From positions 1 to 20,570 of the forward strand of contig JAKAQT010000013.1 of assembly GCA_021819605.1 (NCBI GenBank): a DNA stretch of 20,570 nt. Reading direction: 5' to 3'. The position numbers and the translations under genes were made by a program. Positions 14,368-20,570 of the stretch are shown piece by piece (position 1 is the first letter of the stretch; every line of letters starts with the position of its first letter). The notes below the pieces were generated by a model. That model saw only the letters and a program-made list of their open reading frames with translations. It had not been told where the DNA came from and did no database searches. Source of the stretch: Thermoplasmata archaeon (lineage in GTDB: Archaea; Thermoplasmatota; Thermoplasmata; Thermoplasmatales; Thermoplasmataceae).

Positions 14368-15237
14368 ATGATGCCACCGGCTTTTGAATACTATGCTCCG
14401 ACTGGCGTTGATGAGGTCATAGACCTTCTTGAAAAGTATGGAGACGACGCAAAGATACTGGCTGGGGGCCAGAGCCTTATTCCTCTGCTCAAGTCAAGGA
14501 TAACCGCCATACCGTACCTTATCAGCCTGTCAGGAATAAAGGACCTTTCCTACATAACGGAAAGCAGCAATGCCACAAGGATTGGTGCAATGACCGTTGA
14601 TTCCGATCTGGAATATTCCGACACAATAAGGAAGAGGTACCCGATTCTCATGGATGCCCTTTCCAAACTTGCAGATCCCCTTGTCCGCAACATGGGAACA
14701 GTGGGTGGGAATATTTCACACGGCGATCCCAGCAACGATCTCCCTGCAGTGATGCTTGCGCTGAAGGCAACCTTCGTGGCAAGGGGCAGGGGAGGGAACA
14801 GGAATATAAAGGCAAGGGACTTCTTCATTGACACTTTCACCACGGCGCTTGAACATGATGAGGTCCTGACTGAGATATCCATTCCAGTATGGAAGGAACA
14901 CTCAGGCGGATCTTACGTGAAGTTCGAAAAAGGCACATGGAATTTCTCTGTGGCTGGAAGTGCGGTGCAGCTGAGGCTCGAGAACGGAGCTGTTGTGGAA
15001 GCTGGCATTGCAATCACATCCATGGGACCAAAGGCTATGTACATCCCGGAAGCGGAGGACTACCTTCTGGGTAAGAAATTCCATAAGTCAGTCATAAGTG
15101 AGGCTGCCGACATTGTTGTTGAGAAATCGCAGCCGAGTCCGGATACATACGGTTCTGTTGAGTATAAGAAAAACATCCTGAAGCGCATAACAATGGAAGC
15201 GCTTGAAAATGCATTCAGGAGATCAGGAGGAATGTAG
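14368..15237 (+). CDS. coxM: CoxM-type FAD-binding medium subunit of a molybdenum hydroxylase
   Basis: A 289-residue flavoprotein subunit that takes electrons from the iron-sulfur subunit onto FAD. Both FAD-binding motifs of the family are present: AGGQSLIPLL at 32-41 and TVGGNISHGDPSNDLPA at 111-127. The C-terminal CO-dehydrogenase flavoprotein domain follows (from about 175 on, with NFSVAGSAVQLRL and AGIAITSMGPKA). Length is normal. It opens with two ATG codons (14368, 14371) behind a TATA element and heads the order M-S-L typical of CODH-like operons. The stop is two bases before the coxS start, and the coxS ribosome site lies within its last codons, so M and S are translationally coupled. 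Confidence 0.93.
   Translation: MMPPAFEYYAPTGVDEVIDLLEKYGDDAKILAGGQSLIPLLKSRITAIPYLISLSGIKDLSYITESSNATRIGAMTVDSDLEYSDTIRKRYPILMDALSKLADPLVRNMGTVGGNISHGDPSNDLPAVMLALKATFVARGRGGNRNIKARDFFIDTFTTALEHDEVLTEISIPVWKEHSGGSYVKFEKGTWNFSVAGSAVQLRLENGAVVEAGIAITSMGPKAMYIPEAEDYLLGKKFHKSVISEAADIVVEKSQPSPDTYGSVEYKKNILKRITMEALENAFRRSGGM
15225..15230 (+). promoter_or_regulatory. Ribosome binding site of coxS
   Basis: AGGAGG lies in the last codons of coxM, nine bases before the coxS ATG at 15240. Confidence 0.7.
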
Positions 15238-15239
15238 TA

Positions 15240-15761
15240 ATGACGGGAAAGGAAGTTTCAATAACAATAAACGGCGAGAAAAAGACAGCTGAGGTTGAAC
15301 CAAGGATGCTGCTGGTTCATTTCATAAGGGAAATAGCAGGACTCACTGGAACCCATGTGGGGTGTGACACTACCAATTGCGGTGCCTGCACCGTCATAAT
15401 GGATGGCAGGGCAGTGAAGTCGTGCACAATACTTGCAGTCCAGGCAGACGGAAAGAAGATCACAACCATTGAGGGACTCTCCAGGACTCCGGGCAAGCTG
15501 CACCCTGTCCAGAAGGCGTTTGTTGACAAGCATGGCCTGCAGTGCGGCTACTGCACATCAGGCATGGTGCTGACATCATTCTGGCTCCTGAACAGGAAGA
15601 AGAAAGTCAGCGAGGAAGATATCAGGGAGGCCATATCCGGAAACCTGTGCCGCTGCACCGGCTATGAGAGCATAGTCGATTCCATAGAGGAGGCACAGAG
15701 AAACCTGGAAAAGGAAGGGGGATACACAGAGGAGGAGATTCCCGTAAGGAGAGGCAGGTGA
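15240..15761 (+). CDS. coxS: CoxS-type small subunit with two [2Fe-2S] clusters
   Basis: A 173-residue electron-transfer subunit. The plant-type [2Fe-2S] cluster is bound by Cys42, Cys47, Cys50 and Cys62 (GCDTTNCGAC then KSC). The second cluster, near the molybdenum site, is bound by Cys102 and Cys105 (QCGYC) and Cys137 and Cys139 (NLCRCTGY). Gln101 before the second cluster is the residue that normally contacts the pterin. All eight ligands are present, so the subunit should be functional. The C-terminal tail after residue 150 is charged (EAQRNLEKEGGYTEEE). Its TGA overlaps the coxL start as GTGA, which couples the two genes. Confidence 0.95.
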   Translation: MTGKEVSITINGEKKTAEVEPRMLLVHFIREIAGLTGTHVGCDTTNCGACTVIMDGRAVKSCTILAVQADGKKITTIEGLSRTPGKLHPVQKAFVDKHGLQCGYCTSGMVLTSFWLLNRKKKVSEEDIREAISGNLCRCTGYESIVDSIEEAQRNLEKEGGYTEEEIPVRRGR

Positions 15762-17791
15762 TATCAGTGGATCTGTCAGAGAAGATGGTCACTGGAAAGG
15801 GAAACTTTGTGGATGACATAAACCTGCCAGGAATGCTGCACCTGGCCTTTGTAAGGAGCCCGTATCCCAGAGCCCGCATAAAGAGCATAAAGGGGGGCAT
15901 AACCTCCAGGGACATCGACATGAAGATGGCTTCCGTAGGGGAAGGCGCAAGTGCCGGTTTCGAGTATCTTGAGCACCCCGTACTGGCGAAGGAATACGTT
16001 GGCTATGTAGGCCAGCCTGTTGCCGCTGTGTATTCAGAGAATGCATACGAGGCTGAGGATCTCGTGGATACCGTTGGTGTTGACTACGAGCCCCTCACTG
16101 CAATAGTGGACCCGGAGAAGGCAATGTCTGCTGAACCAATGTACCCCGGCCTGAAGTCAAACATACTTGCAGACAGGTACCTGGGAGAGGACTTCCAGGT
16201 GGATGCACCCGTTGTCATTGAGGGCCACTTCGTGAACCACCGCATTGCAACCGATCCCATTGAGCCCAGGGGCATTGTGGCAGCATACGACGGAAAGAGA
16301 CTCACGGTATGGATAAGCACACAGAGTGTCCATACCATCAAGCAGGGATTCTGCGAGGTCATGAAACTTTCGCCGGATGCGGTCCGGGTCATACAGACAG
16401 ATACCGGCGGCGCATTTGGCCTGAAGGGGGGCTTCTATCCGGAATATGTGGTAGCCGCATGGCTCGCCATGAAGGAGGGCAGGCCGGTGAAATGGATAGA
16501 GACCAGGTCTGAGCATCTCCTGGCCAGCAGGCCGGGACGGGGCGTTGTGGGCAGGATGAAACTGTATGCAAACCGCCAGGGCAGGATCCTTGGGATAAAG
16601 GGTGACGTCATAGTTGACAGCGGAGCATTTGCTGGTGGATCGGGCGAATTTTCATCAAGATTCATCGCCATGCAGATCACTGGCCCCTATGAGATAAACA
16701 ATGCCCGTATACATGCACTGTCCGTCCTCACCAACAAGGTGCCGCAGGGGCCATACAGGGGTGCAGGAAGGCCGGAGGCAGCATTTTTCATGGAAAGAAT
16801 GGTTGACAGGCTTGCTGATGAGCTCCATATGGATCCTGTTGATGTCAGGATGATCAACGCAACCCGGGAACCTTTTGTGAGCCCGACAGGGCTTACCGTT
16901 GAGGCTTCAAAGCCATTCCTTGAACAGGCGGTGAAGGCAATGGACTACAATGGGCACAGGAAGAAAGGCAACGTCGGTTTCGGATGGTTTGTCCTCGTGC
17001 CGGCAACCATGCCTGGCGAAACTGCCAGGATACTTGTTGAAAACCGCGGCATCAAGGTTTGGCTGGGCGGAACGGCACATGGCCAGCGGCATGATCTCTT
17101 TGTGAAGTCAATCCTTGCCGACGAGCTTGGCGTTGATCCTGAAATAGTGGAATGGCAGAAGGGAGACACTGACCAGCTGAAGGAAGGTGTTGGCGCATGG
17201 GGAAGCAGATCCGCAATGATGGGAGGTTCCGCACTTGTGGAGGCAGCACGCAAGCTCAGGGAGCAGGTGGAGAAGAAGTACGGGAAATATTCCGTTGCCA
17301 GGCTCCTTGACGGGAAGTGGGATTCGTATGAATATTTTCACTATGACAAACCCTACACAAGCCTTGGCGCAAACCTGATTACAGTGAGCACAGACAGATA
17401 CGGCAGGGTCAAGGTTGATGAATGCATCTCATACTATGATCTTGGAAAGGTACTCAACATGGACAATGCCACAGGGCAGAATGCCGGGGGATGCGCAGAA
17501 GGCATAGGGCAGACCCTTTACGAGGGGCTTATGTTTGACCAGAACGGGCAGATGATAACATCATCTATCGCTGATGCCGGAGTCGTGAAGGCAACCATGG
17601 TGCCGCGTTACAGGCTCATCCTGCACAGCAGCGAATCCACGCTGCCTTCAAAGGCAAAGGGCCTTGGGGAAGCACCTACAATAGGTACACCCGTGGCTCT
17701 CTCAAGGGCAATAGAGGTTGCCACCGGCCTTCGCATAACAGATACGCCAATAAATCCGGAATACTTAATTTCAGCTGTGCGCGAGCCATAA
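15758..17791 (+). CDS. coxL: CoxL-like molybdenum hydroxylase large subunit, compact and not CO-dehydrogenase type
   Basis: Catalytic molybdopterin subunit, 677 residues, shorter than the usual 770-800. Seen: KMVTGKGNFVDDINLPGMLH at the front, STQS with Gln189, TGGAFGLKGG (216-225), the active-site loop PYRGAGRPE (332-340), GTAHGQRH (438-445, usually HGQGH), WGSRS (481-485), and the base Glu638 in KGLGEAPT. True aerobic CO dehydrogenases carry AYxCSFR with a copper-binding cysteine at the loop; here it is PYRGAGR, so this belongs to the form II/aldehyde oxidase-like group. Shortening is spread over several places, for example the linker between the two large domains (about 367-405), and not from a frameshift. 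GTG at 15758 overlaps the coxS stop by four bases, behind AAGGAG. Likely substrates are aldehydes or N-heterocycles. Confidence 0.9.
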   Translation: MISVDLSEKMVTGKGNFVDDINLPGMLHLAFVRSPYPRARIKSIKGGITSRDIDMKMASVGEGASAGFEYLEHPVLAKEYVGYVGQPVAAVYSENAYEAEDLVDTVGVDYEPLTAIVDPEKAMSAEPMYPGLKSNILADRYLGEDFQVDAPVVIEGHFVNHRIATDPIEPRGIVAAYDGKRLTVWISTQSVHTIKQGFCEVMKLSPDAVRVIQTDTGGAFGLKGGFYPEYVVAAWLAMKEGRPVKWIETRSEHLLASRPGRGVVGRMKLYANRQGRILGIKGDVIVDSGAFAGGSGEFSSRFIAMQITGPYEINNARIHALSVLTNKVPQGPYRGAGRPEAAFFMERMVDRLADELHMDPVDVRMINATREPFVSPTGLTVEASKPFLEQAVKAMDYNGHRKKGNVGFGWFVLVPATMPGETARILVENRGIKVWLGGTAHGQRHDLFVKSILADELGVDPEIVEWQKGDTDQLKEGVGAWGSRSAMMGGSALVEAARKLREQVEKKYGKYSVARLLDGKWDSYEYFHYDKPYTSLGANLITVSTDRYGRVKVDECISYYDLGKVLNMDNATGQNAGGCAEGIGQTLYEGLMFDQNGQMITSSIADAGVVKATMVPRYRLILHSSESTLPSKAKGLGEAPTIGTPVALSRAIEVATGLRITDTPINPEYLISAVREP

Positions 17792-17809
17792 CCCGGATAC
17801 CGAACCATA

Positions 17810-17827
17810 TTTTTGCTTCTATTTTTT
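17810..17827 (+). terminator. T-rich terminator after coxL
   Basis: Two T-runs (five T at 17810-17814, six T at 17822-17827) begin about 19 bp after the coxL stop, as expected for an archaeal operon end. Confidence 0.55.
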
Positions 17828-17953
17828 ACTTCAACCTCATAACTCCTGTGAGCGTTTTGTTCATACCGCCGTAATCAACGCAATGATGCTGAAATGGCGT
17901 TTTATGGCAGGATCTTTGACCATGGGCAATTATGTTACCGGTATCAGTCAAGG

Positions 17954-17961
17954 CTTATATT
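17954..17961 (+). promoter_or_regulatory. TATA box of the cupin gene
   Basis: CTTATATT is centred 25 nt before the ATG at 17983. It lies inside the longer frame that begins at 17932, so it argues for the shorter protein. Confidence 0.6.
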
Positions 17962-17982
17962 CAGTCAGCCCATAACATATTC

Positions 17983-18345
17983 ATGCAAAAGACAGAAGCT
18001 GGATTCGTGAAGAATTTTTCTGAGGTTGAGGAGGTACCAATGCCGGGAGGTGCGGCTATCCGCTGGCTCATAACCCACAGGGATGGCGCTCCGACTTTTT
18101 CCATGCGGCTTATCACGGTGGGGAAGGGCAAAAGCACGCCATACCACTCCCATGACTATGAACATGAAATTTTCGTTGTCTCTGGAAAGTGCAAAGTTAC
18201 CCTTGGAGACACGGAGAAGACGGCATCTGGAGGGGACTTCATATTCATCCCGCCCAACCTGAGGCACGGCATGACAGCAACGGAGGACATGAAGATAATC
18301 TGCATTGTTCCCATAAAGGCCGCAAAGGAAATCCTGGGAGAATAA
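17983..18345 (+). CDS. Single-domain cupin protein
   Basis: A 120-residue cupin barrel. Motif 1 reads YHSHDYEHE (54-62), giving the metal ligands His55, His57 and Glu62, and is followed by IFVVSGK. Motif 2 reads GDFIFIPPNLRHGM (84-97), giving His95. With all four ligands it should bind a divalent metal. Such small cupins act as dioxygenases, isomerases or sensors, and the partner cannot be named. The start was moved from 17932 to 17983 because of the TATA position and because MQKTEAGFVKNFSEVEEVP resembles the usual cupin N-terminus. It stands alone after the cox operon with its own promoter. Confidence 0.85.
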   Translation: MQKTEAGFVKNFSEVEEVPMPGGAAIRWLITHRDGAPTFSMRLITVGKGKSTPYHSHDYEHEIFVVSGKCKVTLGDTEKTASGGDFIFIPPNLRHGMTATEDMKIICIVPIKAAKEILGE

Positions 18346-18393
18346 CCACTTCATCCCCCAATTGTGAAAATTTGAACATTTTCTTTATGATAC

Positions 18394-18401
18394 CTTAAAT
18401 C
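18394..18401 (+). promoter_or_regulatory. TATA box of the epimerase-like gene
   Basis: CTTAAATC is centred 24-25 nt before the ATG at 18422, giving a leaderless start. Confidence 0.55.
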
Positions 18402-18421
18402 TCAATGAACAATTTACCATC

Positions 18422-19354
18422 ATGGAAGGAAAAGCAAGCACAGTTTCAGTTTTCGGTGCAACAGGTCTCATAGGAAGCAGCGTCATCAAGTCACTTGTTG
18501 AAGATGGATACGCCATCAAGATCTTTGCCAGGGATGTGGAGAAGAGCCGCAGGATGTTTCCTGAAATCACGGAACACATCAGGTGGGATTATACCAGGGA
18601 TGACTGGAAGCAGAATCTTGAGGGATCTGCAGTTGTAATGAATTTTTCCGGCGCCCCCATCTTCCAGAAATGGAAGGGGAATTACAAGAGGGAAATCTGG
18701 GATTCCAGGGTGGAAGCCACAAAGCAGATTGTGGACGCCATAAGCAAGTGCGTAGAAAAACCTGCTGTACTCATAAACGGATCAGCCTCAGGCATTTACG
18801 GTTATGACAGCTTTGACGACAGTGAAGTGGATGAAAGTTCACCGCCAGGCAGGGATTTCTGGGGTGACCTGGTATCGGCATGGGAAAAGGAGGCCATGGC
18901 AGCAGCCCAAATGGGCGTGAGGGTTGTTCTCATACGGACAAGCGTTGTGCTCACCATGAAGGGGGGTGCCCTGCCACAGCTTGCATCTGTTTTCAGGAAG
19001 GGCATAGGTGGTCCCATAAGCCCGGGAAACCAGTGGTTTCCATGGATACATGCAGACGACGAGGTCGGGCTTGTCCTGTTTGCGCTTGAAAATGACAAGG
19101 TGTCCGGTCCCCTGAACGCTTCCGATCCACAGGTGCCCACAATGAATGAGTTTGCGGCTACCCTGGGCGAAGTCATGCACAAGGGATCCAGGGTGCGGAT
19201 TCCCATAACTGTCATCAGGCTCATGATGGGGGAGGTGTCCAGCGTGCTGGCCAAGGGGAAGAAAGTGGTTCCCCGAAGGGCCACGGAACTCGGATACAAA
19301 TTCAGGTACACGGATCTGAAAGCTGCCCTTGCCGACCTCATGAGCAGCTCATGA
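18422..19354 (+). CDS. TIGR01777-family NAD(P)-binding epimerase-like protein
   Basis: A 310-residue short-chain dehydrogenase-type protein of the YfcH/TIGR01777 group. Seen: the nucleotide-binding loop GATGLIG (12-18), the family block NFSGAPIFQKWKGNYKRE (74-91) with DSRVEATKQIV, SASGIYGY (121-128) carrying the tyrosine of the active site, WIHADDEV (218-225), and the C-terminal DUF1731 domain ending VVPRRATELGYKFRYTDLKAAL. Bacterial homologues are sometimes labelled cell-division inhibitors, but the biochemical activity is not established. Length is normal. Its stop is 13 bp from that of the convergent OCD-like gene. Confidence 0.9.
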   Translation: MEGKASTVSVFGATGLIGSSVIKSLVEDGYAIKIFARDVEKSRRMFPEITEHIRWDYTRDDWKQNLEGSAVVMNFSGAPIFQKWKGNYKREIWDSRVEATKQIVDAISKCVEKPAVLINGSASGIYGYDSFDDSEVDESSPPGRDFWGDLVSAWEKEAMAAAQMGVRVVLIRTSVVLTMKGGALPQLASVFRKGIGGPISPGNQWFPWIHADDEVGLVLFALENDKVSGPLNASDPQVPTMNEFAATLGEVMHKGSRVRIPITVIRLMMGEVSSVLAKGKKVVPRRATELGYKFRYTDLKAALADLMSSS

Positions 19355-19367
19355 TCATGGCATCCAT

Positions 19368-20279
19368 TCAGTCAATGAGGGACATGTTCTTCAGCACAAC
19401 ATATGCTGCAGCCACATCTTCCAGGCCTATGCCCATGGACTTGAATACCGACCTGCTGAAATCCCCTTTCCCTGCGGTGATGAAGTCCTTCAGCTCCGTT
19501 ATCTGCCTATCAGGATGGTTCTCATGGAAGCCTATGATCTCGCCGGATTCCTTCAGGGCCTGGTCAAGGTTTTCTGCTATTATGACCTCAGATCCTGTGA
19601 GCACATCCTCAGCTGCCTCCCTCCTGTTGGGCAGGTTGCCGCCGCACAGGTTGACATGATAGTCCTGGCCAAGGTCCTTCCTGGAGAAAATGGCCTCGTT
19701 GGAATTTGTTATTGTATTGACTATCCTGGCTTTCCTGGTTCCTTCGGCCACGCTTTTAACGGGCTTGACCTGTATCCCATGGAGGCGGGACATTCTTTCT
19801 GCGAATGAACCTGCATTGCCGAAGTTCCTTGAGTATACGTAAACATTCCCCGGGTCGTATATGGCAAGAAGGGCCTCCAGCTGGGTTTCAGCCTGGAATC
19901 CTGACCCAACTATGCATATGTCCGGATTCCTGTCCTTCACGATCCTGGATGTGACCATGGCAGGAAGTGCCCCTGTTCGCACCTGCCCAAGGCGGTTGGC
20001 TTCAATGACCGCAACCAGATCCATGGAACGGGTGTCAAACACCGCCACGACAAACCTTGCTCCGTTCTTTGAAGCTATATATGTCTTCAGGCCTGCCAGA
20101 TGGTACTTCTCAATGACACCGGGCATGGTGTTGTAAACAACGCCGCCAATTATCAGCCTGTCCCTTGGGCTGGTGGCTGCCATTCCATTCCCGTATTCAG
20201 AGAATGCTGTCTCCATGGCATCGATGGTCTCCTTCATTCCAAGGTTCTTCCTGACGTCCTCTTCAGTTATGTAATACAT
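19368..20279 (-). CDS. Ornithine cyclodeaminase / mu-crystallin family protein
   Basis: A 303-residue NAD(P)-dependent enzyme of the OCD/mu-crystallin family. Members include ornithine cyclodeaminase, archaeal alanine dehydrogenase and pyrroline- or piperideine-2-carboxylate reductases. Seen: the substrate-binding Lys65 in GLKTYI, RTGALPAMVTSRIV from Arg101, the Rossmann motif VGSGFQA (124-130), and NTITNSNEAIF further on. The family's C-terminal part (TGSEVIIAEN, GEIIGF) is intact. The frame extends 26 codons upstream to 20357, but MYYITEEDVRKNLGM is the typical beginning and the TATA-like CTATATAG would otherwise be coding, so I start at 20279. AAGG lies just before the ATG. Activity cannot be decided between ammonia-forming cyclase and imino-acid reductase. 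Confidence 0.9.
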   Translation of the reverse strand: MYYITEEDVRKNLGMKETIDAMETAFSEYGNGMAATSPRDRLIIGGVVYNTMPGVIEKYHLAGLKTYIASKNGARFVVAVFDTRSMDLVAVIEANRLGQVRTGALPAMVTSRIVKDRNPDICIVGSGFQAETQLEALLAIYDPGNVYVYSRNFGNAGSFAERMSRLHGIQVKPVKSVAEGTRKARIVNTITNSNEAIFSRKDLGQDYHVNLCGGNLPNRREAAEDVLTGSEVIIAENLDQALKESGEIIGFHENHPDRQITELKDFITAGKGDFSRSVFKSMGIGLEDVAAAYVVLKNMSLID

Positions 20280-20308
20280 AACCTTGCATGCATACCGGAG
20301 TAAAAAAC

Positions 20309-20316
20309 CTATATAG
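20309..20316. promoter_or_regulatory. Palindromic TATA element shared by two divergent genes
   Basis: CTATATAG reads the same on both strands. It is centred about 24 nt before the forward ATG at 20336 and about 33 nt before the reverse ATG at 20279. The spacing suits a leaderless forward gene and a short leader for the OCD-like gene. Confidence 0.5.
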
Positions 20317-20335
20317 CCAGATAAACTGATGCCCC

Positions 20336-20570
20336 ATGGGCCCTTCAATAGATGCAAAGAAACTCAGGGACTACGTCAGTGGAAATAACTCATACTGGAT
20401 AGAGGGGGAGGGCGATAATTTTGAGCTCCACTTTTCTCCCGAATTCCCCGAGGCAATGGGGCACCTTCCTGAAGGACAGTCCGTGGAGCATATAATGTAC
20501 GGGCGGGAAAGGAATGGCGTGATCTACTTCTACAGGTTCACCACGCGCAGCGCCTTCGGGGAAGATCGGA
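20336..20570 (+). CDS. Unrecognised protein, N-terminal part only (cut by window edge)
   Basis: From ATG 20336 an open frame runs to the right edge: 78 complete codons, starting MGPSIDAKKLRDYVSGNNSY. No family is recognised. It is charged and soluble-looking, with the stretch FELHFSPEFPEAMGHLPEGQ and then alternating strands VEHIMYGRERNGVIYFYRF, suggesting a beta-rich domain. There is no signal peptide. A palindromic TATA element sits about 24 nt before the ATG, so it is probably leaderless and divergent from the OCD-like gene. The end of the protein is needed before a function can be proposed. Confidence 0.65.
   Translation, partial: MGPSIDAKKLRDYVSGNNSYWIEGEGDNFELHFSPEFPEAMGHLPEGQSVEHIMYGRERNGVIYFYRFTTRSAFGEDR

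Noticed and set aside
15758..17791. True aerobic CO dehydrogenase
   Set aside because: The active-site loop is PYRGAGR and not AYxCSFR, so the copper-binding cysteine is missing.
17932..17982. Longer cupin starting at 17932
   Set aside because: The extra 17 codons contain the TATA element and do not resemble a cupin N-terminus.
20280..20357. A 26-residue N-terminal extension of the OCD-like protein
   Set aside because: It would cover the TATA element and overlap the divergent gene's start; the family normally begins at MYYITEEDV.

Overview
The window looks like a chromosomal segment of an acidophilic archaeon, most plausibly of the Thermoplasmata (Thermoplasmatales-like). Three things point there. 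Many start codons lie 24-27 nt downstream of a TATA-like element with no room for a leader, while genes inside operons use GGTGA-type ribosome sites. T-runs follow some genes. AGG arginine and ATA isoleucine codons are common, and the gene families fit (IorA, DUF1641, COG2210-type DsrE2, CoxMSL, XdhC). The lineage is inferred from style, not from a marker gene. I see no rRNA, tRNA, CRISPR array, insertion sequence or phage gene.

Layout, left to right. (1) A truncated iorA (indolepyruvate ferredoxin oxidoreductase alpha subunit) runs off the left edge on the minus strand. It is divergent from three forward genes: a small DsrE-like protein, a flavin reductase-like FMN protein and an HSL-family esterase. 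(2) A reverse APC-family amino acid permease is followed by about 600 bp holding only a candidate 39-residue cysteine-rich protein and a run of small hairpins. (3) A reverse pair, HxlR regulator then MFS transporter, diverges from a YceI-family gene. Their shared promoter carries repeated GTTACA/TGTAAC half-sites. (4) About 480 bp with no convincing gene precede an M20D metallohydrolase. (5) A reverse sulfur-handling operon follows: dsrE2, tusA, an SQR-like flavoprotein, then DUF1641. Upstream of it is a separate four-helix membrane protein. (6) A molybdenum-hydroxylase region has mocA (minus) divergent from xdhC, followed by coxM-coxS-coxL, with an unusually short large subunit. (7) The right end holds a cupin, a TIGR01777 epimerase-like protein, a reverse ornithine cyclodeaminase/mu-crystallin family protein, and the start of an unrecognised gene.

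How they may work together. The two best-defined modules are a sulfane-sulfur relay (flavoprotein oxidising a sulfur compound, TusA and DsrE2 carrying persulfide, DUF1641 as partner) and a CODH-like molybdenum hydroxylase with its own cofactor-maturation genes. The large subunit lacks the CO-dehydrogenase active-site loop, so its substrate is probably an aldehyde or heterocycle and not CO. The peptide and amino-acid genes (IorA, APC permease, M20D hydrolase, OCD-like protein) fit an organotroph living on peptides. None of these systems is clearly new. The least explained items are the SQR-like protein with only two cysteines beside DUF1641, the compact CoxL, the cysteine-rich mini-protein and the hairpin run.
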